Part shown: positions 1-9,295 of the stretch, one piece after another
Position numbering within the stretch: position 1 is the first letter of the stretch
How the letters are laid out: each line of letters starts with the position of its first letter
From: Gammaproteobacteria bacterium
GTDB lineage: Bacteria; Pseudomonadota; Gammaproteobacteria; Arenicellales; Poriferihabitantaceae
NCBI GenBank assembly: GCA_022822625.1
Contig: JAJEAV010000024.1
Span: forward strand, 1 to 37,595
Reading direction: 5' to 3'
DNA length: 37,595 nt
Position numbers and translations under genes: made by a program
The notes under the pieces: generated by a model
Databases searched by the model: none
The model's input: only the letters and a program-made list of their open reading frames with translations
What the model was told of the DNA's origin: nothing

Positions 1-1
1 C

Positions 2-160
2 CAGTCGCTCGAGGAGCGTTGCCGGTGCCAGGAGGCCAGCCCGGGTCGTCTGGACCGGATATGTCACCCTGGCAAACTACGCCAGGCCTGTGAACTGTTC
101 CTCGAAGCCAGCCCGGAACGCTTCGATCCCGACCTGCATCCGGACAGGACTTTTGTATGA
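2..160 (+). CDS. C-terminal end of an unrecognised protein (5' truncated by window)
   Basis: One frame is open from the first bases of the window to a TGA at 158-160, giving 52 residues. They include a charged, Cys-containing stretch (GKLRQACELFLEASPERF) and the end DPDLHPDRTFV. The codons have the GC-rich third positions of a real gene. I do not recognise the family, and there is too little protein to assign one. The gene is convergent with tRNA-Arg, 8 bases away, and I see no terminator hairpin between them. Confidence 0.5.
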   Translation, partial: QSLEERCRCQEASPGRLDRICHPGKLRQACELFLEASPERFDPDLHPDRTFV

Positions 161-168
161 GAGGAAGA

Positions 169-245
169 TGGCGGGCCCGGAGGGATTCGAACCCCCGACC
201 ACCTGGTTCGAAGCCAGATACTCTATCCAACTGAGCTACGGGCCC
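169..245 (-). tRNA. tRNA-Arg, anticodon UCG, CCA encoded
   Basis: The minus strand folds as a standard cloverleaf. The 7-bp acceptor stem is GGGCCCG/CGGGCCC, the D arm contains AGCTCAGTTGGATAGAG, the anticodon loop is CTTCGAA (anticodon TCG, reading CGA), and the T loop is GTTCGAATC. The discriminator is G, followed by a genome-encoded CCA at 169-171. The 5' end lies 32 bases past the gatB stop in the same orientation, so it may be read through from gatCAB. Confidence 0.97.
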
Positions 246-277
246 GCATGCCAGATTATAAACCAGCCAAAGCCGGT

Positions 278-1711
278 TCATTCAAGCAGATTGCGCAATA
301 TTTGATTGACCTGCCCGGGGTCAGCCTTGCCATCCGTGGCCTTCATGACCTGACCCATTAGATATCCAAAAACCTTCTGGTTACCTTCCCGATATTGCCG
401 GACTTGTGGGGCATTGGCATCAAGTACTTCTCCAACCACCCGCTCGATCTCACTGCTGTCAGTGATTTGCCTGAAGCCCTTGCTCTCGATAATGGCATCA
501 ACGTCTGACGGATCATTTGCCAGATGCATCAGAACCTCCTTTGCCATTTTTCCGGAGAGGGTCTTGTCGGCCATATGATCCAGTAAGGCGGTAAATCGAT
601 CACTGTCGACCGGGGAGTCGGAAATCTCAATGTTTCGTTCGTTGAGCAGGGCAGTCAGTTCGCCATTTATCCAGTTCGCTATGGTTTTCGGATCACTCCT
701 TGATCGTTCACAAACCCGTTCGAAAAAATCTGCAGTATCCCGGTCCCGAAGAAGTTTCTCGGCGACAGGTGGGGATAGAGAAAATTCCTGCTCATATCTC
801 GACTTTCGGTGATTCGGCAACTCAGGCAAATTGGCTCGAACCTCTTCAATGAATTCGTCATCCAGTATCATCTCCGGCAAGTCGGGGTCAGGAAAGTATC
901 GATAGTCCTGGGCATCTTCCTTGCTTCGCATTGAGCGTGTCTCATCCCGCTCAGAATCATACAAACGAGTCTCCTGAATGATCATGCCGCCATCTTCCAG
1001 AACATCGATCTGCCGTTCAATCTCGAAATTGATCGCCTTTTCCACAAAACGAAAGGAATTAATGTTCTTTAACTCGGTACGTGTCCCTAGCTCTGGATTG
1101 CCCTTGGGTCGTATGGAAACATTGGCATCACACCGGAACGATCCTTCCTGCATGTTTCCATCGGAAACTTCAAAATACCGAACCAGTGCATGGAGTTTCT
1201 TCAGATACGCGACTGCTTCCTCGGCGCTGCGCATGTCCGGTTCCGAGACGATTTCAAGAAGAGGTGTGCCGGCTCGATTGAAATCGATTCCGGTCATGCC
1301 ATGGAAATTTTCATGCACGGATTTTCCGGCATCTTCCTCAAGATGCGCACGGGTAATTCCAATCACCCTGTCTCCCGTCCCGGTTTCGATTGTCAGGCTC
1401 CCGCCACTCACAACAGGGTGCTTGTACTGGCTGATTTGATAGCCTTTCGGTAAATCAGGGTAAAAGTAGTTTTTTCTCTCGAAAACGGAACGTTTCTCTA
1501 CCTTGGCGCCGATGGCCAGCCCAAAACGGACTGCTAGTCTGGCGGCTTCAAGATTCATGACCGGAAGAACACCGGGCAAGGCTATGCTTACTGGGCAAGC
1601 CTGATGATTCGCGTGGGCACCATATGCAATTGGGGCACCGCTGAACAGCTTGCTATCCGTCATCAGCTGGACATGAACCTCAAGTCCAATTACCGGCTCC
1701 CACTGCATCAT
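278..1711 (-). CDS. gatB: Asp-tRNA(Asn)/Glu-tRNA(Gln) amidotransferase subunit B
   Basis: GatB is the tRNA-binding kinase subunit of GatCAB. It activates Asp-tRNA(Asn) or Glu-tRNA(Gln) with ATP so that ammonia released by GatA can amidate it. The 477-residue length is normal. Visible marks are GLEVHVQL near residues 9-16, [15 protein letters not shown] at 82-96, [10 protein letters not shown] at 121-130, the family signature [12 protein letters not shown] at 142-153, and a C-terminal YqeY-like tail ending in [11 protein letters not shown]. The start ATG overlaps the gatA stop as ATGA, with a second ATG directly after it; either could be used. It is the last protein gene of gatCAB and is followed by tRNA-Arg. 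Confidence 0.97.
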   Translation of the reverse strand: MMQWEPVIGLEVHVQLMTDSKLFSGAPIAYGAHANHQACPVSIALPGVLPVMNLEAARLAVRFGLAIGAKVEKRSVFERKNYFYPDLPKGYQISQYKHPVVSGGSLTIETGTGDRVIGITRAHLEEDAGKSVHENFHGMTGIDFNRAGTPLLEIVSEPDMRSAEEAVAYLKKLHALVRYFEVSDGNMQEGSFRCDANVSIRPKGNPELGTRTELKNINSFRFVEKAINFEIERQIDVLEDGGMIIQETRLYDSERDETRSMRSKEDAQDYRYFPDPDLPEMILDDEFIEEVRANLPELPNHRKSRYEQEFSLSPPVAEKLLRDRDTADFFERVCERSRSDPKTIANWINGELTALLNERNIEISDSPVDSDRFTALLDHMADKTLSGKMAKEVLMHLANDPSDVDAIIESKGFRQITDSSEIERVVGEVLDANAPQVRQYREGNQKVFGYLMGQVMKATDGKADPGQVNQILRNLLE

Positions 1712-3174
1712 GCGTATCCTTCCGGAATGCGTTGGTGCCAGTCCGTATTTAACTGATACTGATGGGCGACATTCAGAATCGTTGTTTCATCCAGATATTT
1801 TCCGATCAGGTGCAGGCCAATCGGAAGGCCCTGTCTGTCAAAACCGGCAGGGATGGACATTGCCGGCAATCCAGCGAGATTGGCCGAGTTCGTGAAGACG
1901 TCATTCAGGTACATTTGTACCGGGTCATCGGTTTTCAGGCCAATTGGAAAAGCAGTAGTTGGAGTAGTGGGTCCAACAATGACATCGCATTTTTCAAAAG
2001 CCCTGGAAAAGTCATCGGCAATCAGGCGGCGCAGTTTCTGTGCCTTGACATAGTAGGCCTCAAAATATCCGATTGACAACACATAAGCCCCAATCAACAG
2101 TCTGCGCTTGACTTCAGGGCCGAATCCTTCTGATCGGGTGGCTTCATACATTTCGATGATGTCGGTGTATTCAAATGTTCGGTGTCCATAACGAACACCA
2201 TCAAAGCGGGCCAGATTGGAAGACGCTTCAGCCGGTGCCAGCACATAGTAGCAGGGAATGCCTGCGGCACTGTTTGGCAGGTCAATCTCAACCATTCTGG
2301 CTCCCAGCCCTTCAAGTACCGAGATGGATTCCCGGATGGCTTCAGCCACTTCTTCATCGACTCCATCAGTAAAAAACTCCTTGGGTAAGCCGACTGCCTT
2401 TCCAGCTATCGAGTCCGAAAGAGAGTTTGCATAATCAGGTACCGGCTGATTGATCGATGTGGAGTCCTTCTCGTCAAAACCACTCATGGCTTGCAGGACG
2501 TATGCACAGTCTTCCGACGTCAGGGCCATGATTCCACCCTGGTCCAGTGAAGAGGCAAAGGCAACCATTCCGTAACGGGACACCCTCCCATAGCTGGGCT
2601 TGATTCCGCTTAATCCACATAGTGCTGCCGGTTGCCGGATTGACCCCCCGGTATCCGTACCTGTTGCAACCGGTGCAAGCCTTGCAGCAACTACGGCAGC
2701 CGACCCGCCTGAACTTCCTCCCGGAACCCTTTCATGATTCCATGGGTTGCGGGTTGGTCCATAGTAGCTGTTTTCGGTTGACGACCCCATGGCAAATTCA
2801 TCCATGTTGGCTTTTCCCAGCATGACCATTCCAGCCTGCTGCAGCCTTTCAACCAGGGTTGCATCATACGGTGAGATGAAGTTGTCCAGAATGCGCGATC
2901 CGCATGTCGTTCGTACATCTTTCGTGCAGAAGAGGTCCTTATGTACCAGAGGTATGCCAGTCAGCGGACCTCCCTCGCCTTTGGCAATTAACCTGTCGGC
3001 GTGGCTGGCTTGTTTCAGTGCCTGCTCTGAGGTGAGGGTGATGAATGCATTTAGATCTGCACAGGACTGTGAGTGCTCAAGCAATGCCCGAGTCAGTTCC
3101 ACACTTGAATATTCCTTGCCCTTTAGAGCTCGTGAATGCTCTAGAGCAGTACGGCATTCCATGCTGCTACTCAA
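1708..3174 (-). CDS. gatA: Asp-tRNA(Asn)/Glu-tRNA(Gln) amidotransferase subunit A
   Basis: This is the glutaminase (amidase-signature) subunit of GatCAB, which hydrolyses glutamine and channels ammonia to GatB. The Ser-cisSer-Lys triad is intact: Lys79 in LVHKDLF, Ser154 in PGGSSGGS and Ser178 in [10 protein letters not shown]. These are the positions known from other GatA proteins, which supports the chosen start (488 residues). It overlaps gatC upstream by 8 bases and gatB downstream by 4, so the three are translationally coupled. Presence of GatCAB suggests that Gln-tRNA or Asn-tRNA is made by transamidation in this organism, although a GlnRS or AsnRS elsewhere cannot be excluded. Confidence 0.97.
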   Translation of the reverse strand: MSSSMECRTALEHSRALKGKEYSSVELTRALLEHSQSCADLNAFITLTSEQALKQASHADRLIAKGEGGPLTGIPLVHKDLFCTKDVRTTCGSRILDNFISPYDATLVERLQQAGMVMLGKANMDEFAMGSSTENSYYGPTRNPWNHERVPGGSSGGSAAVVAARLAPVATGTDTGGSIRQPAALCGLSGIKPSYGRVSRYGMVAFASSLDQGGIMALTSEDCAYVLQAMSGFDEKDSTSINQPVPDYANSLSDSIAGKAVGLPKEFFTDGVDEEVAEAIRESISVLEGLGARMVEIDLPNSAAGIPCYYVLAPAEASSNLARFDGVRYGHRTFEYTDIIEMYEATRSEGFGPEVKRRLLIGAYVLSIGYFEAYYVKAQKLRRLIADDFSRAFEKCDVIVGPTTPTTAFPIGLKTDDPVQMYLNDVFTNSANLAGLPAMSIPAGFDRQGLPIGLHLIGKYLDETTILNVAHQYQLNTDWHQRIPEGYA

Positions 3175-3454
3175 CCACTCGGGGGACTAGATAAAGGCCG
3201 GAATCGGTAGCCGGTGCTCCAGACTGAAACTCCTTGTGACGATCTTTTTCTGTAACGATGTCCTTGCGCAATCGAAGTCTCATGTCCTGGGGATGTGACA
3301 TCGGTTGAATATGACGCGTATCAATCTGATTCATCTGTTCAACCATGCTGATGATGTCATTTAGTTGCTCGGACAAGTCATCGGCTTCGCTTTCAGTGAA
3401 CTTGAGACGTACCAGTCTGGCAAGCTGCTGAATTTGATCGGGACTTAGTGACAT
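3167..3454 (-). CDS. gatC: Asp-tRNA(Asn)/Glu-tRNA(Gln) amidotransferase subunit C
   Basis: This small 95-residue subunit wraps around GatA and stabilises the GatA-GatB interface. It has the usual N-terminal helix ([15 protein letters not shown]), the D-I-I-S-M-V-E-Q-M segment and the C-terminal belt ending in [10 protein letters not shown]. It is the first gene of gatCAB and its end overlaps the gatA start. The Shine-Dalgarno sequence before the ATG is weak. It is divergent from mreB across about 300 bases. Confidence 0.95.
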   Translation of the reverse strand: MSLSPDQIQQLARLVRLKFTESEADDLSEQLNDIISMVEQMNQIDTRHIQPMSHPQDMRLRLRKDIVTEKDRHKEFQSGAPATDSGLYLVPRVVE

Positions 3455-3522
3455 GGGTACTATGACAGGTTCGACATGTGTCTGTGTCGCGGTTATGGGG
3501 AATAATGGGACTTGTATGCCAA

Positions 3523-3528
3523 ATTATA
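3523..3528 (-). promoter_or_regulatory. candidate -10 element for gatCAB
   Basis: On the minus strand a perfect TATAAT lies about 70 bases upstream of the gatC ATG, directly preceded by TG. No convincing -35 hexamer sits 16-18 bases further up. The call is based on position and sequence only. Confidence 0.35.
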
Positions 3529-3586
3529 CATTTTATTTCTCTCTGGAATCTCCTGTTTATCCAGCTTGATTTGCCATAGGAAACAA

Positions 3587-3613
3587 TTTGCAGTACGCAA
3601 TTTAGGATATAAT
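3587..3613 (+). promoter_or_regulatory. candidate promoter for the mre operon
   Basis: A perfect TATAAT at 3608-3613 faces mreB. A TTTGCA hexamer at 3587-3592 could serve as -35 with a short 15-base spacer. This leaves a leader of about 135 bases before mreB, in which I see no obvious hairpin or open reading frame. Confidence 0.35.
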
Positions 3614-3752
3614 CATGAGGCTTTACGAACAACCTCCGTTTTGCTTTCAGTCAGTTGCTCTGCAGGACTGGCACTGCGTCAGATCATACATGCCTGCCGA
3701 CACAAGTTAAATACATGTTTTCAGTACATACGAGAAAGTTACCGATGCCATC

Positions 3753-4808
3753 ATGAGACGAATGATATCGAATATGCTGTCAGAAGTCGTTTCAAGCGAT
3801 TTGGCAATTGATCTTGGCACGGCGAATACCCTGATTTATGTCAAGAAAAAAGGCATAGTACTTGATGAGCCTTCGGTCGTCGCCATCAAGGAAAACTTTT
3901 CAGGAGGCTCCGGGCAGAACATTCTGGCTGTTGGACTGGAAGCAAAGAAGATGCTGGGCCGTACACCGGGTTCGATCAAGGCAATCCGCCCAATGAAGGA
4001 AGGCGTGATCGCCAATTATCGAGTCACCGAGGACATGCTCAAGTATTTTATCCGTCGAGTTCAGAGTCATCGATGGTTTTTTTCTCCACGGATCATAATT
4101 TGTGTGCCTTGCGGTTCAACACAAGTCGAGAGAAGAGCGATTCGCGAGTCGGCGATAAATGCCGGTGCCCGTGAGGCATTCCTGATTGAAGAACCCATAG
4201 CAGTAGCGATCGGGGCAAATCTTCCGGTTGCAGAGCCAACAGGCCTCATGGTGGTCGATATCGGAGGAGGCACCACCGAAATCGGTGTGCTCTCCATGGG
4301 ATCAATGGTTTATTTTAATTCTCTACGTGTTGCAGGAGACTCGTTTGACTCATCAATTATTGAATTCATCAAGCGTCGTCACGGGGCACTGATTGGCGAG
4401 GCGACAGCCGAGCGTATCAAGAAATCGATTGCCACGGCGTGGGTCGAATCCGAACATGCCGAACTGGAGGTCAAGGGTCGTGATATTGCTGAAGGAATGT
4501 CTCGCAGTCTGGTGGTCACCAGCAATGAAGTTTATGAGGCAATCAACCCACAAATCGAGGAAATCATCTGGGCTGTACGTGCCGGACTTGAGAGGACACC
4601 TCCTGAACTCAGTGGAGACATTGGCGAAAGAGGGATCGTGATTGCAGGTGGAGGAGCATTGATCAAGGATATCGACCGACGCATCATGGAAGATACCGGA
4701 TTGCCTGTGGTCATAGCAGAGGAGCCCTTGACGTGCGTGGTCCGGGGATGTGGAAGAGCCTTGGAGGAGGTCGATGCCCTAAGCGAAATGTATTCAGCGG
4801 AATATTGA
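3753..4808 (+). CDS. mreB: rod shape-determining protein MreB (actin-like)
   Basis: MreB is a bacterial actin that forms membrane-bound filaments and steers the elongasome (MreCD, RodA, PBP2) for lateral wall synthesis. The actin ATPase motifs are present: phosphate 1 [11 protein letters not shown], phosphate 2 [11 protein letters not shown] and adenosine [18 protein letters not shown] and the [16 protein letters not shown] segment ([16 protein letters not shown]) match the family. The 351 residues are slightly longer than usual at the N terminus. Starts at 3753, 3762 or 3774 are all possible, and the last ([15 protein letters not shown]) best matches homologue length. First gene of mreBCD-mrdAB-mltB. 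Confidence 0.96.
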   Translation: MRRMISNMLSEVVSSDLAIDLGTANTLIYVKKKGIVLDEPSVVAIKENFSGGSGQNILAVGLEAKKMLGRTPGSIKAIRPMKEGVIANYRVTEDMLKYFIRRVQSHRWFFSPRIIICVPCGSTQVERRAIRESAINAGAREAFLIEEPIAVAIGANLPVAEPTGLMVVDIGGGTTEIGVLSMGSMVYFNSLRVAGDSFDSSIIEFIKRRHGALIGEATAERIKKSIATAWVESEHAELEVKGRDIAEGMSRSLVVTSNEVYEAINPQIEEIIWAVRAGLERTPPELSGDIGERGIVIAGGGALIKDIDRRIMEDTGLPVVIAEEPLTCVVRGCGRALEEVDALSEMYSAEY

Positions 4809-4956
4809 TCGAACGTTAATCTCAGCCGTTAGTCAGGTGACTTGTGGATCAATATCTCTACATTTTCAGAAACTGCATTGTCTCGAATCAGTCTCTCATT
4901 CGCAGGGATCCGGCATGATCAACGTCCCTCTGTAGGGCGGGAATAGGGTAAACAAG

Positions 4957-5811
4957 ATGAGCAGAACCCTGGTTTCCCCATTCTACCAATTCTGTCTGCT
5001 TCTGGTTCTGTCTGTTGCTCTGCTGATTCTTGACAATAAGACAGATCTCTTCCAGCCGGTCAGGACAATCGGCTCCATCGTGCGTCAGCCATTTGAATTG
5101 GGTGCCAGGATTCAATCCGGAATTCCCGTGGCTGCAGAACTTTTTCAGGACAAGACGGCTCTGCAGGAGAAATCCAGGAATCTTGAAGTGGAAAACATGG
5201 TGCTACGCGTTCAGATACAGCAATACGAAGCAGTCAGGCAGGAGAACCAGAGACTGTCCAGACTGCTTTCGATACCGGCCCAGAATCCGGGAGAGTTTCT
5301 GTTGGCGAATATCAAGACGCAAGGCGCCCCGTACAATCAGCAGATCGTCATTGACCAGGGGTTTGAATCAGGTGTTTATGTGGGGCAGCCTGCGGTATCT
5401 GACAAGGGCGTAGTTGGTCAGGTTACTGAAGTCGGGTTTCAGCGAAGTGTGGTCATGCTGACCAGTCACGTTACCCAGGGTCTACCGGTTCAGGTGGTCA
5501 GAAACGGTCTTTTGACCATCGGAGTGGGTACGGGAATCCCCGGTCAAGTCCGCCTTCCCTATCTTGAACTGGAAGCGGATATTCGGGTTGGTGACGAGCT
5601 GGTCACCTCTGGGGTGGGGGGGCTTTTTGCTGCCGGGTATCCAGTCGGTACTGTTACAGAAGTGCTGAAGGATACAACCCTTCCGTTTCTGCAGGTTAGT
5701 GTAAGGACTGCAGTTAATATGGGATATATCAAGAACATTATCCTGTTGTGGACTTCGGCACTCGACCAGATTGAGGAGAGTGGACAGGAGGAAGGCGACG
5801 ATGGCGAGTGA
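4957..5811 (+). CDS. mreC: rod shape-determining protein MreC
   Basis: MreC is a bitopic periplasmic scaffold that activates PBP2 within the elongasome. The 284 residues show a single N-terminal membrane segment (about residues 11-27, FCLLLVLSVALLILD), a coiled coil around 60-95 (LQEKSRNLEVENMVLRVQIQ), then the beta-rich MreC domain with SDKGVVGQVTEVG, VMLTSHVTQGLPVQV and TSGVGGLFAAGYPVGTV. The last bases overlap the mreD start by 11. It follows mreB after 148 bases without an evident terminator. Confidence 0.95.
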   Translation: MSRTLVSPFYQFCLLLVLSVALLILDNKTDLFQPVRTIGSIVRQPFELGARIQSGIPVAAELFQDKTALQEKSRNLEVENMVLRVQIQQYEAVRQENQRLSRLLSIPAQNPGEFLLANIKTQGAPYNQQIVIDQGFESGVYVGQPAVSDKGVVGQVTEVGFQRSVVMLTSHVTQGLPVQVVRNGLLTIGVGTGIPGQVRLPYLELEADIRVGDELVTSGVGGLFAAGYPVGTVTEVLKDTTLPFLQVSVRTAVNMGYIKNIILLWTSALDQIEESGQEEGDDGE

Positions 5812-6304
5812 CAGTACCTCAGGAAAGAGTTCAGAAATCGTAATGATGCTTACGATCCTTGTCGGGGTTTTGCTCGACATGCTGAATTATCATCCGTCCA
5901 TACGGGTCATGATTCCGAACTGGGTGTTATTGATCGTGATCTACTGGTGTCTGGTTGCGCCGGGTCAGTTCAGCATGTTTGTAGCATGGGGTATTGGGCT
6001 GTTTCTGGATATTCTTGATTTGACGATTTTGGGGCAGCATGCGCTGAGTTTTGCGTTTGCTGCCTTGATCGTGTCTGCAACTTCATCCAGGATATTGAAT
6101 TATTCCTTGTGGTTGCAGTGCTTTTTTGTCATGATGCTCAGCTTGCTGGTCATAGGTCTTGAACTCTGGATTAACCGTCTGGCTTTCGGCCATGAACTCT
6201 CAACACTGAATTGGCAATCGGGCATCATGGCCGGGTTGATATGGCCAGTAGTACGGGTCATTCTTGCGAAAGTGTCCAGAATCCCCGACTTGGCGAATGA
6301 CTGA
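5801..6304 (+). CDS. mreD: rod shape-determining protein MreD
   Basis: MreD is a small polytopic inner-membrane protein of the elongasome. The 167 residues are almost entirely hydrophobic, with about five or six membrane segments (LTILVGVLLDMLNY, WVLLIVIYWCLVAP, MFVAWGIGLFLDILDL, FAFAALIVS and FFVMMLSLLVIGLELWINRL among them). I chose ATG 5801 because GGAGGAAGG lies just upstream, inside the end of mreC, and because the length fits the family. An in-frame ATG at 5771 would add ten charged residues. The stop overlaps the mrdA start. Confidence 0.92.
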   Translation: MASDSTSGKSSEIVMMLTILVGVLLDMLNYHPSIRVMIPNWVLLIVIYWCLVAPGQFSMFVAWGIGLFLDILDLTILGQHALSFAFAALIVSATSSRILNYSLWLQCFFVMMLSLLVIGLELWINRLAFGHELSTLNWQSGIMAGLIWPVVRVILAKVSRIPDLAND

Positions 6305-8187
6305 TGCGTAGACCCAGAGAAAACGGAATCGATCAATACGTACTGGAACGCCGGTTCATGCTGTCCCTGGTGTTCATTGCAGTCCTGTCATTTGTGTTGT
6401 TCGTACGGGTTGCCTATCTGCAGATTGCCCAGTACGATCGTTTCGAACTACTGTCTCAGGAAAATCATATTGACAGGATTCCCCTTGAGCCGGTCCGGGG
6501 GTTGATTCTTGATCGAAATGAAGAGATCCTGGCGCACAATGTTCAAGTGTTTAATCTTGAAATACTGCCTGATCGGGTTCCGGACATGGATCGTTATTTG
6601 CAGGAGTTGAGCCATCTGGTTGAATTCACTCGGGAAGACATGAAAGAGTTGAAGACTGCTCTCAAATCACGTCCTTCCTTTGAACGACAGACTCTCAAGA
6701 CCAATCTGACGGATGAGCAGGTTGCGGTATTTTCAGTCAACCAGCATCGTTTCCCCGGTGTTGAGTTAAAGGTTGGTTTTCAACGTGATTACCCATATGG
6801 CGATCTGACCGCACATATTGTGGGTTATGTTGGGCGAATCAGTCCAGATGATCGAGAACTGGTTAATGAACAGGGAGAATATGATGGTATTTCGCATATC
6901 GGCAAAATTGGAATTGAATCCCAGTATGAGAAAATCCTGAAAGGCGATCCCGGCCATTCCCAGGTTGAGATGAATGCACATGGGCGCATTGTTCGACATC
7001 TCAAACAGGACCTGCCCAATTCCGGACAGACCCTGCATCTCGGCCTGGATATCATGCTTCAAAAGGAAAGCATGGCGGCACTTGAGGGTTATGAAGGAGC
7101 GGTTGTCGCAATTGAACCCGCGACAGGGGAAGTTCTCGCATTGGCCAGTGCGCCGACCTATGATCCGAACCTTTTTGTGAACGGTATTTCGCAAACCCGG
7201 TATGCACAGTTGAATACTTCCGAGCTTAAACCCTTGTTCAATCGCTCAATCTATGGTCAGTATGCGCCGGGATCAACCATCAAGGGTTTTGTCTCGCTGG
7301 TAGGTCTTGAGCATGGGCTCGAGCATACCAGGGAAGTGTTTTGTCCTGGCTGGTATAGCTTGCCCAACAACAATAGACAATATCGTTGCTGGAGAAGATC
7401 CGGACATGGCTTGATAGATGGATATGGTGCAATCGAGCGTTCTTGTGATGTGTATTACTATGATCTGGCTGTTCGCCTGGGTATCGATCGATTGCAGGAG
7501 GGTCTGATGCGATTTGGATTTGGACAGAAAACCGGGATTGATTTGCAGGGTGAGCGTTCGGGTCTGATGCCAGGCATGGAATGGAAGCAGAAATCCCATA
7601 ACCAGCCCTGGTATCCGGGGGATACGGTGAATTCGGGCATCGGGCAGGGTTATATGCTGATGACTCCTGTTCAGCTCGCTTCGGTAACCGCGATTCTAGC
7701 CAACCGAGGTGTTGCGATCACCCCCCACTTGCTGAGACTGACGGAAAATCCGGTTCGACAACTGCCCGAATCGACAATAGTGACGGAGCAGAAACAGATT
7801 CAACTGCAACAGGAGGAATTCTATGACCAGGTAATTGAAAGCATGCGTCGGGTGGTGCACGGATTCAATGGCACGGCGAAAGGCATACGCACGGGCATGC
7901 TGTATGAAATGGCCGGTAAGACAGGAACTGCACAGGTTGTCGGAATTCCTCAAGGCCAGAAATACGAGGAGGAAAATATACCAAAGAAGTATCGGGATCA
8001 TGCGCTGTTTGTGGGATTTGCCCCCTTGGATGACCCTAAAATTGCCATTGCCGTAATTGTTGAAAACGGTGGTAGCGGTGGTAAGGTGGCGGCGCCTATT
8101 GCGCGACGATTGATCGACTACTATTTGCTGGAGCGCCTGGGTTTGTTTGTGCCGGGAGTTGAGGTACTCCCGACAGGTCAGATTTGA
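6304..8187 (+). CDS. mrdA: penicillin-binding protein 2 (peptidoglycan D,D-transpeptidase)
   Basis: PBP2 is the monofunctional class B transpeptidase that crosslinks wall during elongation, paired with RodA. The order in 627 residues is: cytoplasmic tail, membrane anchor about 18-40, pedestal/dimerisation domain with LEPVRGLILDRN (61-72), and transpeptidase domain. The active-site motifs are S324-T-I-K327, S380-C-D and K539-T-G-T. In the inserted loop C347, C362, H368 and C381 line up with the zinc site reported for E. coli PBP2, where two of the four ligands are Asp. The ATG overlaps the mreD stop by one base, so coupling is likely. Confidence 0.97.
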   Translation: MRRPRENGIDQYVLERRFMLSLVFIAVLSFVLFVRVAYLQIAQYDRFELLSQENHIDRIPLEPVRGLILDRNEEILAHNVQVFNLEILPDRVPDMDRYLQELSHLVEFTREDMKELKTALKSRPSFERQTLKTNLTDEQVAVFSVNQHRFPGVELKVGFQRDYPYGDLTAHIVGYVGRISPDDRELVNEQGEYDGISHIGKIGIESQYEKILKGDPGHSQVEMNAHGRIVRHLKQDLPNSGQTLHLGLDIMLQKESMAALEGYEGAVVAIEPATGEVLALASAPTYDPNLFVNGISQTRYAQLNTSELKPLFNRSIYGQYAPGSTIKGFVSLVGLEHGLEHTREVFCPGWYSLPNNNRQYRCWRRSGHGLIDGYGAIERSCDVYYYDLAVRLGIDRLQEGLMRFGFGQKTGIDLQGERSGLMPGMEWKQKSHNQPWYPGDTVNSGIGQGYMLMTPVQLASVTAILANRGVAITPHLLRLTENPVRQLPESTIVTEQKQIQLQQEEFYDQVIESMRRVVHGFNGTAKGIRTGMLYEMAGKTGTAQVVGIPQGQKYEEENIPKKYRDHALFVGFAPLDDPKIAIAVIVENGGSGGKVAAPIARRLIDYYLLERLGLFVPGVEVLPTGQI

Positions 8188-8194
8188 CGACAAT

Positions 8195-9283
8195 ATGGAT
8201 ACAGAGCAGAAATCGGCACTTTCAACCCTGGATTATCCGCTACTCACCGGTATTTTGCTGGTTTGCAGTCTCGGATTGATAACCCTGTACAGTGCAAGTG
8301 GGGAGAATGTTGATATGCTGATCAGGCATTCCGGGCGTCTCGCCATTGCCTTTATATTGATGTATATTGTCTCGCACATCCAGATTTCCATGCTCTCGAA
8401 CATGTCGTTATACCTGTACTCGGTCGGGATAGTACTATTGATTGTGGTCTTGATTTTCGGGAGTATCGGAAAAGGCGCGCAACGGTGGATTGACTTTGGA
8501 TTTTTGCGTTTTCAGCCCTCCGAGATCATGAAAATCACGGTACCGATGATGGCGGCCTGGATAATGACCCACAATCCCGTGATGTCACGCAGAGCAAGGA
8601 TCTTGCTGGCGGTACTTTCAATTGTCGTTCCGTGTGTTCTGATAATCCTGCAGCCCGATCTAGGAACAGCTCTCCTGATTGCTGCATCTGGTTCGATTGT
8701 CATATTTTTGGCTGGCATCCGATGGAAGACGATTCTTGCCTTGCTGGTAGCAGGGGCATTGTCGGCCCCCCTTGTCTGGGGCATGGTGCTGTATGATTAC
8801 CAGAAAGAGCGAATATTGACCATGCTGGACCCCTGGTCAGACCCACTTGGCGCTGGTTACCACGCGGTTCAATCCATGATTGCAATCGGCTCCGGCGGCA
8901 TTACAGGCAAGGGATGGCTGTCGGGGACCCAGTCGCGACTCGAATTCATTCCCGAACGAAGTACCGACTTCATTTTTTCGGTCATGGGCGAGGAGTTTGG
9001 ACTGTGGGGGTTTATCCTGTTGATGCTGATTTACCTGCTACTGGTGGTGCGTGGATTCTGGATCGGTATTTCCGTTCAGGACACTTATTCGAAACTGCTG
9101 GCAGGGGGACTTTCCTTTACATTTTTTGCTTATGTATTCGTGAATATAGGAATGGTGTCAGGTATTTTGCCGGTGGTCGGTGTGCCGTTGCCGTTTATCA
9201 GTTATGGTGGCACATCAATGGTGACCCTGATGGTGGGATTTGGGATTCTGATGAGCATGTCGAAAAGAATAAAATCGTATTGA
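8195..9283 (+). CDS. mrdB: SEDS glycosyltransferase RodA
   Basis: RodA polymerises lipid II glycan strands in the elongasome with PBP2. The 362-residue protein has about ten membrane segments and the SEDS hallmarks: the FGSIGKGAQRWIDFG loop, FQPSEIMKI, LQPDLGTALLIAAS, and PERSTDFIFSVMGEEFG, whose Asp is the catalytic residue in characterised family members. The C-terminal GVPLPFISYGGTSM is typical. ATG 8195 lies 7 bases after the mrdA stop and gives the usual length. A longer frame from 8147 would overlap mrdA and lacks family support. Confidence 0.96.
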   Translation: MDTEQKSALSTLDYPLLTGILLVCSLGLITLYSASGENVDMLIRHSGRLAIAFILMYIVSHIQISMLSNMSLYLYSVGIVLLIVVLIFGSIGKGAQRWIDFGFLRFQPSEIMKITVPMMAAWIMTHNPVMSRRARILLAVLSIVVPCVLIILQPDLGTALLIAASGSIVIFLAGIRWKTILALLVAGALSAPLVWGMVLYDYQKERILTMLDPWSDPLGAGYHAVQSMIAIGSGGITGKGWLSGTQSRLEFIPERSTDFIFSVMGEEFGLWGFILLMLIYLLLVVRGFWIGISVQDTYSKLLAGGLSFTFFAYVFVNIGMVSGILPVVGVPLPFISYGGTSMVTLMVGFGILMSMSKRIKSY

Positions 9284-9295
9284 AGTAGATCGGTT

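Noticed and set aside
90..305. Open frame of 71 codons on the plus strand across the tRNA
   Set aside because: It reads through the complement of tRNA-Arg and gives the well-known spurious MAGPEGFEPP-type peptide; it overlaps the true 3' gene end in another frame.
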